From Rhizobiales bacterium 2SD (GTDB lineage: Bacteria; Pseudomonadota; Alphaproteobacteria; Rhizobiales; Beijerinckiaceae): 64,000 nucleotides of DNA. The position numbers and the translations under genes were made by a program. Below the pieces are notes generated by a model, which did not search any database, had not been told where the DNA came from, and saw only the letters and a list, made by a program, of their open reading frames with translations. This document shows positions 1-8,898 of the stretch, in pieces; positions within the stretch are counted from its first letter, which is position 1; every line of letters begins with the position of its first letter. Location: positions 1 to 64,000 of the forward strand of contig SCMY01000012.1 of the NCBI GenBank assembly GCA_005502805.1, read 5' to 3'.

Positions 1-351
1 TCGATCAAGATGCGCAAGGCGGTGAAGCTGATCCAGGAACGCGCGCCGGAGCTGGAATGCGACGGCGAGATGGAGGCCGACACCGCCCTCGTCGCCGCGA
101 TCCGCGACCGGGTGCTGCCGTCCTCGAAGCTGAAGGGCGTCGCCAACGTCCTGATCTTCCCCAATCTCGACGCCGCCAACATCGCCTATCAGTTCGCCAA
201 GGTGCTGGCCGATGCGCTCCCCGTCGGCCCGATCCTGATCGGCGCCGCCAAGCCGGTCCACATCCTCACCGGCTCCGTCACCGCGCGCGGCGTCGTCAAT
301 ATGACAGCCGTCGCCGTCGCCGAGGCGCAGGGACGCGCGGCCGCAGGATGA
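1..351 (+). CDS. maeB: NADP-dependent malic enzyme, C-terminal end (5' partial)
   Basis: Only the last 116 codons are present and the frame is open from the first base. The segment matches the C-terminal phosphotransacetylase-like domain of the large bacterial malic enzymes (about 760 residues). Recognisable stretches are ELECDGEMEADTAL, LIFPNLDAANIAYQ, GPILIGAAKPVHIL and SVTARGVVNM. These enzymes decarboxylate malate to pyruvate with NADP, and the PTA-like domain is thought to be regulatory rather than catalytic. A free-standing phosphate acetyltransferase would have a similar end, so the assignment to malic enzyme rests on the closer wording of these motifs. A hairpin that looks like a terminator follows directly. 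Confidence 0.8.
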   Translation, partial: SIKMRKAVKLIQERAPELECDGEMEADTALVAAIRDRVLPSSKLKGVANVLIFPNLDAANIAYQFAKVLADALPVGPILIGAAKPVHILTGSVTARGVVNMTAVAVAEAQGRAAAG

Positions 352-363
352 GCTTGGGAGAGG

Positions 364-394
364 GCTGGCTCAACTCGTTTCTGAGCCAGCTTTC
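364..394 (+). terminator. Probable intrinsic terminator after maeB
   Basis: A perfect 9-bp stem (GCTGGCTCA paired with TGAGCCAGC, 9-nt loop) begins 13 bp after the malic enzyme stop and is followed by a short TTTC run. The T-tract is weak, so termination may be partial. Confidence 0.6.
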
Positions 395-523
395 GAAAGC
401 AGGACAATGACTTAAGCTGAACGGTTGAAACCGGCTTTTCGCTCTTGGCGGGCGGCGCGCGATCGGCCCATACTCCCGTCAGGAGCGGGAAAGGGGCCCG
501 TCCGAATCGTTCGGAGAGCGCTC

Positions 524-2152
524 ATGCGTGAGATCCATCGTCAGTCCGGAATCCGGCGTGCCATCCGGCCGCTCGCGCTGGCGAGCGGCCTTTTTCTTGC
601 CCTTGCCTGTACCGGCGCCGCCATGGCGCAGGTCGTGTTCCATCGCGGCAATGACGGCGATCCCGAAACGCTCGATTCGCACAAGACCTCGACGGTGAGC
701 GAGGCCCATCTGCTGCGCGATCTCTCCGAGGGCCTGGTGATCCATCACATCAACGGCGAGGTCGTGCCCGGCGTCGCCGAGAGCTGGACGATGGCGCCCG
801 ACGGCAAGAGCTACACCTTCAAGCTGCGCGCCAACGCCAAATGGTCGAATGGCGACCCGGTCACGGCGAATGATTTCGTCTTCTCGTTCCGGCGCATGGT
901 CAATCCGGAGACCGGGGCGAAATACGCCAACATCCTCTACCCGATCCGCAGTGCCGAGAAGATCAACAAGGCCAGCGAAGGCGCCAAGCTGGAGGACCTC
1001 GGCGTCAAGGTGGTCGACGAGCGCACGCTCGAAATCGCGCTGGAGCGGCCGACGCCCTATTTCCTGGAATTGCTGACGCATCAGACCGGGCTGCCGGTCC
1101 ATCCGGCTTCCGTGCAGAAGTTCGGCAAAGACTTCGTCAAGCCGGAGAACTGGGTCTCGAACGGCACCTACACGCTGAAGGAATTCGTGCCGAACTCGCA
1201 TATCCGGCTGGAGAAGAACAAGGCCTTCCACGACGCCGCGAACGTCAGGATCGACACGGTCATCTACTATCCCACGCCCGACTTCTCCGCCGCCGCCCGC
1301 CGCTTCCAGGCCGGCGAACTGCAGATGACCTCGGACATCCCGGCCGACCAGGTGCAGCAATTGCGCGAGAAGCTCGGCAAGGACCAGGTTAGGATCTCGC
1401 CCTATCTCGGCACCTATTTCCTGATCATCAACAGCGCCAAGAAGCCCTTCGACGACATCAGGGTACGCCGCGCGCTCTCGCTGGTGATCGACCGCGAGTT
1501 CATCGCCGAAGAGATCTGGGGCGGCACCATGCTGCCTGCCTATGGCGTCATTCCGCCGAACATCGGCAATTACGGCGAGCGGGCCGAAGCCGACTTCAAG
1601 GGTACCTCCCCGCTCGACCGCGAGGACGAAGCCAAGAAGCTGCTAGCCGCCGCCGGCTTCGGACCGGGCGCACCACTCAAAGTCCAGTTGCGCTACAACA
1701 CGACGGACAACAACCGCCGCACCGTCATCGCCATCGCCGAGCAGTGGAAGGCGATCGGTGTCGAGACCAGCTTCATCAACACCGACGGCAAGACGCATTT
1801 CGCCCTGCTGCGTGACGGCGGCGATTTCGACATCGCCCGCTATGGCTGGATCGGCGACTATTCCGACCCGCAGAACTTCCTGTTCCTGTTCCAGAGCGAC
1901 AACACCGGCTTCAACTCCGGCAAGTACAACAACCCGAAATTCGACGCGCTGATGAAGCAGGGCGCCGAGGAGATCGACATCGCCAAGCGCGCCGCGATCC
2001 TGCGCGAGGCGGACGCGATCCTCGCCGCCGAGGTGCCGTGGATTCCGGTGCTCTACTATTCCTCGAAGAACCTGGTGTCGCCGAAGGTGCAGGGCTTCCA
2101 GCAGAACCTGCGCGGCGCGCTGCCGACGCGGTTCCTGAGCCTGAAGCCGTGA
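524..2152 (+). CDS. oppA: Oligopeptide ABC transporter, periplasmic binding protein
   Basis: A 542-residue extracytoplasmic solute-binding protein of the SBP_bac_5 (OppA/MppA) family. It captures peptides in the periplasm and delivers them to the permeases encoded downstream. The N-terminus is a signal peptide: basic residues, a hydrophobic stretch (LALASGLFLALACTGAA) and a likely cleavage site near AMA-Q at residues 33-35. The mature start RGNDGDPETLDSHKT and the segment GVAESWTMAPDGKSYTFKLR are typical of the family. An in-frame start exists at 425, but 524 is preferred because GGAGAG lies just upstream and the signal peptide then starts at residue 1. A palindromic repeat follows 9 bp after the stop, before the permease genes. 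The exact substrate cannot be read from the sequence. Confidence 0.88.
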   Translation: MREIHRQSGIRRAIRPLALASGLFLALACTGAAMAQVVFHRGNDGDPETLDSHKTSTVSEAHLLRDLSEGLVIHHINGEVVPGVAESWTMAPDGKSYTFKLRANAKWSNGDPVTANDFVFSFRRMVNPETGAKYANILYPIRSAEKINKASEGAKLEDLGVKVVDERTLEIALERPTPYFLELLTHQTGLPVHPASVQKFGKDFVKPENWVSNGTYTLKEFVPNSHIRLEKNKAFHDAANVRIDTVIYYPTPDFSAAARRFQAGELQMTSDIPADQVQQLREKLGKDQVRISPYLGTYFLIINSAKKPFDDIRVRRALSLVIDREFIAEEIWGGTMLPAYGVIPPNIGNYGERAEADFKGTSPLDREDEAKKLLAAAGFGPGAPLKVQLRYNTTDNNRRTVIAIAEQWKAIGVETSFINTDGKTHFALLRDGGDFDIARYGWIGDYSDPQNFLFLFQSDNTGFNSGKYNNPKFDALMKQGAEEIDIAKRAAILREADAILAAEVPWIPVLYYSSKNLVSPKVQGFQQNLRGALPTRFLSLKP

Positions 2153-2160
2153 CTGATGCA

Positions 2161-2250
2161 CGTCATGGCCGGGCTTGACCCGGCCATCTCAGGCCGAGGC
2201 GGGCAATCGCCAGCGATCATGAGATGCTCGGGTCAAGCCCGAGCATGACG
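2161..2250. repeat. Dispersed palindromic intergenic repeat, copy 1
   Basis: The element begins CGTCATGG and ends CATGACG, so its ends are inverted copies. Each side holds a hairpin: ATGGCCGGG/CCCGGCCAT and ATGCTCGGG/CCCGAGCAT, both with 5-nt loops. It lies between the binding-protein gene and the first permease gene of the peptide importer. The ATGCTCGGG arm is shared with the copies at 8803, 19736 and 54647. Confidence 0.85.
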
Positions 2251-2265
2251 TAGGGACCGCCCCCC

Positions 2266-3186
2266 GTGCTCACCTACATCCTGCGCCGTCTCGCCGCCGC
2301 GATCCCGACCCTGTTCGTGATCGTGACGATCTCGTTTTTCCTGATGCGCGTCGCGCCGGGCGGGCCGTTCGATCTCGAACAGCCGCTCGAAGCCAAGGTG
2401 ATGGAGAACCTGCGGCGCATCTACAAGCTCGACCAGCCGCTGTTCCAGCAATACCTGACCTATCTTTCCGCCCTGCTGCGTGGCGATTTCGGCCCGTCCT
2501 TCTACTTCCGCGATTTCTCGATCGCCGAATTGCTCGCGCAGGGGCTGCCGGTCTCGATGCGCCTCGGCGCCTGCGCGCTGCTGCTCGCGCTCGTGATCGG
2601 CGGCCCGCTCGGCGCGCTCGCGGCCTTCCGCCAGAACGGCGCGGCCGACCATGCGGTGATCGGCTTCGCCACTGCCGGCATCACCATCCCGAACTTCGTC
2701 GTGGCGCCGGTGCTGCAGATCGTCTTCGGGCTCACGCTCGCCTGGCTTCCGGTCGGCGGCTGGAACGGCGGCGCCTTCCGGAACACCGTGCTGCCGATCG
2801 TGACGCTCGCCTTGCCCCAGATCGCCGTGATCGCCCGAATGACGCGTGCGGCGATGATCGAGACGCTGCGCGCCAACCATATCCGCACGCTCCGGGCCCA
2901 GGGTCTCTCGACCACCACTATCGCGCTGCACGCGGCGCGGGGCGCGGCCCTGCCGGTCGTCTCCTATCTCGGACCGGCGGCAGCGAGCCTGCTCACCGGC
3001 TCGGTCGTGGTCGAGACGATCTTCGGCATTCCCGGCATCGGGCGCTATTTCGTCGAGGGCGCGCTCAACCGCGACTATACGCTGGTGATGGGCACGGTCG
3101 TCGTCGTCGCGATCTTCGTATTGCTCTTCAACCTCGTCGTCGACGTGCTCTACGCGCTGCTCGACCCGCGCGTCCGGCTGGAGTGA
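2266..3186 (+). CDS. oppB: Oligopeptide ABC transporter, permease (OppB type)
   Basis: A 306-residue inner-membrane permease of the BPD_transp_1 family with about six membrane segments. The N-terminus (MLTYILRRLAAAIPTLFVIV) is the characteristic DppB/OppB opening. The cytoplasmic EAA-type loop, which contacts the ATPase, is visible around RTLRAQGLSTTTIALHAARG. Translation starts at GTG. The gene follows the binding-protein gene after a 113-bp gap that contains a palindromic repeat, and it precedes the second permease gene by 3 bp. The pair should form the heterodimeric pore. Confidence 0.9.
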   Translation: MLTYILRRLAAAIPTLFVIVTISFFLMRVAPGGPFDLEQPLEAKVMENLRRIYKLDQPLFQQYLTYLSALLRGDFGPSFYFRDFSIAELLAQGLPVSMRLGACALLLALVIGGPLGALAAFRQNGAADHAVIGFATAGITIPNFVVAPVLQIVFGLTLAWLPVGGWNGGAFRNTVLPIVTLALPQIAVIARMTRAAMIETLRANHIRTLRAQGLSTTTIALHAARGAALPVVSYLGPAAASLLTGSVVVETIFGIPGIGRYFVEGALNRDYTLVMGTVVVVAIFVLLFNLVVDVLYALLDPRVRLE

Positions 3187-3189
3187 GCG

Positions 3190-4311
3190 ATGAGCGACCT
3201 CGCCGCCTGCCCCACCCCACCCATCGGCCGCTCGCTCTGGCAGGACGCCCGCATCCGCCTGCTGCGCAACCGCGCCGCCGTGGCGAGCCTGATCGTGCTG
3301 GCACTGATGACACTGGCCTGCCTCGTCGGTCCACTGCTGACCGGCCACCCTTATGACCGGGTCTATCAGGACTATGTCCGCGTGCCCGCCAGCCTGTCCG
3401 CTTATCCCAAGGCGGAGGCTTTGCCCGCCGCGGTGCAGCGCATCGCCTCTCGTATCAGGGCGACGCCAAGCGAGATCGTGGTGGATGCAACCCGCATCAA
3501 ACTGGTGCTGACCGCGCAGCGGCCGATCGACCAGCACCTGCTGGTCTATTTCGATCGCTCCGACCAGTTCGGCACGCCGGTCATCACCGCCAATGAGCAG
3601 GAGGGCCGCCGGCTTTCCCTCGACGTCCCGATCAAGCGCCAGTACTTCCTGTTCGGCACCGACTCCAATGGCCGCGATCTGCTCACCCGCACGCTGATCG
3701 CCGGCCGGGTCTCGCTCGCCATCGGCCTGCTTGCCACCGGCGTCGCCCTGGTGATCGGCGTCGCCTATGGCGCGACCGCCGGCTATCTCGGCGGGCGCAT
3801 CGACATGGTGATGATGCGCATCGTCGACGTGCTCTATTCCCTGCCCTTCATCTTCTTCGTCATCCTGCTCGTCGTCTTCTTCGGCCGGAACTTCATCCTG
3901 ATGTTCCTCGCCGTCGGCGCGATCGAATGGCTCGACATGGCTCGCATCGTCCGCGGCCAGGCGCTCTCGATCCGGCGGCAGGACTATGTGCTGGCGGCCG
4001 AGGCGCTGGGGGTCTCGACCGGCGGCATCCTCAGGCGCCATGTCATCCCCAACACGCTCGGGCCGGTCATCGTCTACGTCACCCTTTTGGTGCCGAAAGT
4101 GATCCTGCTCGAAAGCTTCCTGTCCTTCCTCGGCCTCGGCGTGCAGGAGCCGATGACGAGCTGGGGCGTGCTGATCTCGGACGGCGCCCGCGCCATCCAG
4201 GCGACGCCGTGGATGCTGATCTTCCCGGCGGCCTTCCTGGTGACGACGCTGTTCTCGCTCAACTTTCTCGGCGACGGCCTGCGCGATGCGCTCGACCCGA
4301 AGGATCGCTGA
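3190..4311 (+). CDS. oppC: Oligopeptide ABC transporter, permease (OppC type, enlarged loop)
   Basis: A 373-residue permease that partners OppB. The transport core from about residue 155 (FGTDSNGRDLLTRTLIAGR) to the end is a standard OppC domain, with EAA loop EALGVSTGGILRRHVIPN and five membrane segments. OppC/DppC proteins are usually about 300 residues. The extra length lies between the first membrane helix and the core (about residues 50-150), in a predicted periplasmic segment. Similar insertions occur in YejE-type permeases. The gene is packed against its neighbours, with 3 bp upstream and 1 bp downstream. Confidence 0.88.
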   Translation: MSDLAACPTPPIGRSLWQDARIRLLRNRAAVASLIVLALMTLACLVGPLLTGHPYDRVYQDYVRVPASLSAYPKAEALPAAVQRIASRIRATPSEIVVDATRIKLVLTAQRPIDQHLLVYFDRSDQFGTPVITANEQEGRRLSLDVPIKRQYFLFGTDSNGRDLLTRTLIAGRVSLAIGLLATGVALVIGVAYGATAGYLGGRIDMVMMRIVDVLYSLPFIFFVILLVVFFGRNFILMFLAVGAIEWLDMARIVRGQALSIRRQDYVLAAEALGVSTGGILRRHVIPNTLGPVIVYVTLLVPKVILLESFLSFLGLGVQEPMTSWGVLISDGARAIQATPWMLIFPAAFLVTTLFSLNFLGDGLRDALDPKDR

Positions 4312-4312
4312 G

Positions 4313-5905
<1,593 letters not shown>

Positions 5906-5913
5906 GACGAAAA

Positions 5914-5939
5914 CGCCGCCTCGCTGGAGCGAAGCGGCG
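5914..5939. terminator. Hairpin between convergent genes
   Basis: An 11-bp stem with one mismatch (CGCCGCCTCGC against GCGAAGCGGCG, loop TGGA) lies 8 bp after the ATPase stop. There is no T-tract on the plus strand. It may work as a bidirectional transcription block or an mRNA-end stabiliser. Confidence 0.5.
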
Positions 5940-5945
5940 CCCTAT

Positions 5946-5977
5946 CGGTGTCCGGCCAGGGGAGGCCACCGACACCG
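5946..5977. terminator. Second hairpin, downstream of the livK-like gene
   Basis: CGGTGTC and GACACCG pair, and inside them GGCC pairs with GGCC. The hairpin sits 14 bp beyond the stop codon of the minus-strand binding-protein gene at 5992. It has no clear T-tract on either strand. Confidence 0.45.
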
Positions 5978-5991
5978 GCTAGCTGAAGTTA

Positions 5992-7107
5992 TCAGTTCTC
6001 GACATAGCTGATCTTGCCGTCCGTCCCCTTCTTCCAGGTGTAGACGGTGTAGTCGAGATTGGTGCGGTCGCCCTTCTTGTCATAGGACATGTCGCCGAGC
6101 ACGGTCTTGAAGGTCATGCCCGAATGCATCGCGGCGGCGATCTTCTTCGGATCGAGCGATTTCGCCTGCTCCGCAGCCTGCTTCATGATCTGGACCGCGG
6201 CATAGGAGTAGAGCGTATAGGCCTCGGGATTGATGCCCTTGGCCTCGAAGCGCTTGACCACTTCGGCCGCCGCAGGACGCTTGCGCGGATCGGGCGGGAA
6301 AGTCATCAGCGTGCCTTCGGTGCCAGGGCCGCCGATCACGGCGTATTCGTCGGAGGTGATGCCGTCCGCACCCATCGCCACCGTGGTCAGGCCTTGGTCG
6401 CGCATCTGGCGGACGATCAGGCCGAGCTCAGTGTGTAGCCCGCCCCAATAAAGCAGGTCGGCCTTGGCCGCCTTGATCTTCGAGACCAGCGCCGAGAAGT
6501 CCTTCTCGCCGGTGTTGACGCCTTCATAGAGCACCTCCTTGATGCCGGCGGCGTGCAGACCCTTGCGGGTTTCGTCGGCGAGGCCCTGGCCATAGGTCGT
6601 CTTGTCGTGGACGACGACGATCACCTTGCCCTTGAAGGTCTTGGCGATATGGCCGGAGGCGACGACGCCCTGCTGGTCGTCACGGCCGCAGGTGCGGAAC
6701 ACGTTCCAGAGACCACGCTCGGTGATCTTCGGATTGGTCGCCGACGGGCTGATCATCAGCATGCCGTTCTCGGCATAGACCTCCGATGCCGGCATGGTGA
6801 CGCCGGAGTTGAAATGGCCAACGACGAGCTTGACGCCGTCGCCGACGAATTTGTTCGCGACAGAGACGCCCTGCTTGGGATCGCCAACATCGTCCCCGCT
6901 CGAGAGCGCGATCGTCTGGCCGAGAATGCCGCCGGCGGCATTGATATCGGCCACCGCCTGCTCGACCCCGTTCTTCAATTGCGCACCGAAGGCGGCGCTC
7001 GCGCCGGTCATCGGGCCGGCGACGCCGAGCTTCACCTGCGCCAGCACCGCGCCTTGCGACATCGCGAGCGCGCCGGCGGCGAGCATCACGATCAGATTGG
7101 TCCTCAT
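5992..7107 (-). CDS. Branched-chain amino acid-type ABC binding protein (orphan)
   Basis: A 371-residue periplasmic binding protein of the Peripla_BP_6 (LivJ/LivK) family, with a signal peptide ending near VLAQ and the mature start VKLGVAGPMTGASAAFGAQL. The family binds branched-chain amino acids, amides or aromatic acids, and the ligand here is unknown. No permease or ATPase gene is adjacent, so it must share a transporter encoded elsewhere, perhaps the Liv set near 21-25 kb. Two ATGs compete. The one at 7107 is preferred because GGAGGAGG at 7114-7121 directly abuts the ATG at 7113, which is too close for that start. It is divergent from the CGNR-protein gene. Confidence 0.85.
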   Translation of the reverse strand: MRTNLIVMLAAGALAMSQGAVLAQVKLGVAGPMTGASAAFGAQLKNGVEQAVADINAAGGILGQTIALSSGDDVGDPKQGVSVANKFVGDGVKLVVGHFNSGVTMPASEVYAENGMLMISPSATNPKITERGLWNVFRTCGRDDQQGVVASGHIAKTFKGKVIVVVHDKTTYGQGLADETRKGLHAAGIKEVLYEGVNTGEKDFSALVSKIKAAKADLLYWGGLHTELGLIVRQMRDQGLTTVAMGADGITSDEYAVIGGPGTEGTLMTFPPDPRKRPAAAEVVKRFEAKGINPEAYTLYSYAAVQIMKQAAEQAKSLDPKKIAAAMHSGMTFKTVLGDMSYDKKGDRTNLDYTVYTWKKGTDGKISYVEN

Positions 7108-7159
7108 CTCCATCCTCCTCCACGGTCCAAGCCGTGGCCGGACGCTACGTCGCTTGCCT

Positions 7160-7187
7160 TAACCTGTAAATCTGAGATAGCTGGTTA
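7160..7187. promoter_or_regulatory. Candidate operator in the livK/CGNR divergent region
   Basis: An interrupted inverted repeat, TAACCTG-N14-CTGGTTA, has 7-nt arms (one mismatch) whose starts lie 21 bp apart, two helical turns. It ends one base before the ATG of the CGNR protein and sits in the only intergenic space between two divergent genes. That would suit autoregulation, but the motif occurs once here and is not a recognised site. Confidence 0.35.
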
Positions 7188-7188
7188 C

Positions 7189-7836
7189 ATGACGGCAGAT
7201 CGTACAGGCGGCCCCAGCCGCGCCGGCTCGCTCCCGCTGGTCGCAAGCGAGCTCGCCTTCGACTTCACCAACACCACCTCGGATCGCGGCGGGCCGAACG
7301 AGCTCGAGCATCTGCGCGAGGGGCGCGACGTCGTGATCTGGGCGCGGCATGCCAAGGTGATCAGCGACGGCGACCGGGACGTGGCGCTGGCTGCGGTCGA
7401 GGCGGACGAAGCGCTGGCGGCGCGGCTGCTCGCCGAGGCCCTCGCCCTGCGCGACACGATCTACCGGATCGGCGCCGCGCTCAGCCGCCGCCAGCCACCG
7501 GCAGAGGAAGACCGGACACAGCTCGCCGCCATCCACGCGCATTGCCTCGCCTGTGCCAAGCTCTCACCGTTCGGTGACGGCTTCGTCTGGCGCTGGGACT
7601 CGAGCCGGACGCTGAGCGAGGCGATCCGCGGTCCGATCGCACTGTCGGCATTGACCGTGCTGACCCAGCAAAACCTCGCCCGCATCAAGCAGTGCGAGGG
7701 TGACCATTGCGGCTGGCTGTTCTTCGACACCACCAAGAACCGGCTGCGGCGCTGGTGCGAGATGGCAGTTTGCGGCAACCGCGCCAAGGTCCGCGCCTTC
7801 CGGCAGCGCCATTTCGAGGCGAAGACGGTCGGCTAG
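7189..7836 (+). CDS. CGNR zinc-finger protein (ABATE domain), probable regulator
   Basis: A 215-residue protein in two parts. The N-terminal two thirds look like the ABATE (stress-induced) domain, beginning LPLVASELAFDFTNTTSDRGG. The C-terminus is a CGNR zinc finger: CEGDHCGWLFFD, then RRWCEMAVCGNRAKVRAFR, supplying four cysteines and the GNR signature. Such proteins are thought to bind DNA and are often annotated as regulators. There is no good ribosome site before the ATG (upstream GAGATAGCTGGTTAC), so it may be translated weakly or leaderless. It may control the divergent binding-protein gene; this is inferred from position only. Confidence 0.8.
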   Translation: MTADRTGGPSRAGSLPLVASELAFDFTNTTSDRGGPNELEHLREGRDVVIWARHAKVISDGDRDVALAAVEADEALAARLLAEALALRDTIYRIGAALSRRQPPAEEDRTQLAAIHAHCLACAKLSPFGDGFVWRWDSSRTLSEAIRGPIALSALTVLTQQNLARIKQCEGDHCGWLFFDTTKNRLRRWCEMAVCGNRAKVRAFRQRHFEAKTVG

Positions 7837-7939
7837 CGTCGCCCTGCATCCGACGCCGGTCTGCAAGCCGGCATGATATCTCGCCTCGCGCGCCGGGCTC
7901 GGCTAGGAAGGTTCGTCCTTTCCGCATGAGACCCTGCCC

Positions 7940-8797
7940 ATGAGCCGCACCGTCTACGTCAATGGCGCCTATCTTCCCGAGGAAGAAGCGACGATCTCGA
8001 TCTTCGACCGCGGCTTCATCTTCGGCGACGGCATCTACGAGGTCTCGTCCGTACTCGGCGGCAAGCTGGTCGACTGCGATGCGCATCTCGCCCGGCTCGA
8101 GCGTTCGGCTGGCGAGATCGGCCTCAGCCTGCCTTGCTCGCGCGCTGAGCTGATCGCGATCCATCAGGAACTGATCGCCCGCAACGCCATCGACGAAGGC
8201 AGCATCTATCTGCAGGTCTCGCGCGGTGCCGCCGATCGCGACTTCCCCTTCCCGGCGGAGGCCAAGTCGTCGCTGGTCCTGTTCACCCAGGTGCGCAACC
8301 TCACCAACGCCCCCGCCGCCAAGACCGGCATCAAGGTCGTCAGCACCCCGGACCTGCGCTGGGCTCGCCGAGACATCAAGAGCGTCAACCTGCTCGCGCC
8401 GGTGCTGGCCAAGCAGTTCGCCGCCGAGAAGGGCGCGCAGGAGGCCTGGCTGATCGAAGACGGCGTCGTCACGGAAGGCGCGTCGTCGACCGCCTGGATC
8501 GTCAAAGGCAAGACGCTGATCTCGCGCCCGCTGTCGAACAAGGTGCTGCCCGGCATCACCCGCAAGGCCGTGCTCGCCTTCCTGGCCGAGAGCGGCTTCA
8601 GCTTCGAGGAGCGCGAGTTCACGCTGGAAGAGGCGCTCGACGCCGAAGAGGCCTTCATCACCTCGGCGACCAGCTTCGTCATGCCGGTCGTCTCGATCGA
8701 CGGCCACAGCATCCACAATGGTGCGCCCGGCCCGGCGACAATCCGCCTGCGCGAGATCTATTTCGACCACGCCCGCAAGGGCGGCGTGCTGGGCTGA
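7940..8797 (+). CDS. dat: D-amino acid aminotransferase (PLP fold type IV)
   Basis: A 285-residue class IV aminotransferase. It opens with MSRTVYVNGAYLPEEEATIS and FDRGFIFGDGIYEV, the D-alanine transaminase form of the motif. The PLP-binding lysine is in RRDIKSVNLL, and the later stretch EGASSTAWIV and the segment ITSATSFVMPV also fit. The enzyme moves amino groups between D-amino acids and 2-oxo acids, making for example D-glutamate or allowing D-alanine breakdown. A branched-chain aminotransferase or aminodeoxychorismate lyase is less likely from these motifs. It lies 103 bp after the CGNR gene and is followed by a palindromic repeat shared with the convergent guanine deaminase gene. Confidence 0.85.
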   Translation: MSRTVYVNGAYLPEEEATISIFDRGFIFGDGIYEVSSVLGGKLVDCDAHLARLERSAGEIGLSLPCSRAELIAIHQELIARNAIDEGSIYLQVSRGAADRDFPFPAEAKSSLVLFTQVRNLTNAPAAKTGIKVVSTPDLRWARRDIKSVNLLAPVLAKQFAAEKGAQEAWLIEDGVVTEGASSTAWIVKGKTLISRPLSNKVLPGITRKAVLAFLAESGFSFEEREFTLEEALDAEEAFITSATSFVMPVVSIDGHSIHNGAPGPATIRLREIYFDHARKGGVLG

Positions 8798-8802
8798 TTG
8801 CG

Positions 8803-8898
8803 CGTCATGCTCGGGCTTGACCCGAGCATCTCAGGACGAGAAGGCGTTCTATCCTGCGAGGGATTCTCGGGTCACCGCTACGCGGCGCCCGAGAATGA
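8803..8898. repeat. Dispersed palindromic intergenic repeat, copy 2
   Basis: It begins CGTCATGCTCGGG, contains ATTCTCGGG and ends CCCGAGAATGACG, closely matching copies at 19736 and 54647. It starts 5 bp after the aminotransferase stop and runs into the 3' end of the guanine deaminase gene, so that gene's stop codon and last six codons are repeat sequence. Confidence 0.85.

Noticed and set aside
6553-7188. Longer start of the CGNR protein
   Set aside because: The upstream frame is antisense to the Liv binding-protein gene. The ABATE domain starts just after the ATG at 7189.
7940-8797. Calling the class IV aminotransferase a branched-chain aminotransferase (IlvE)
   Set aside because: The FDRGFIFGDGIYEV and DIKSVNLL motifs fit D-alanine-type transaminases better, although class IV enzymes are hard to separate by eye.
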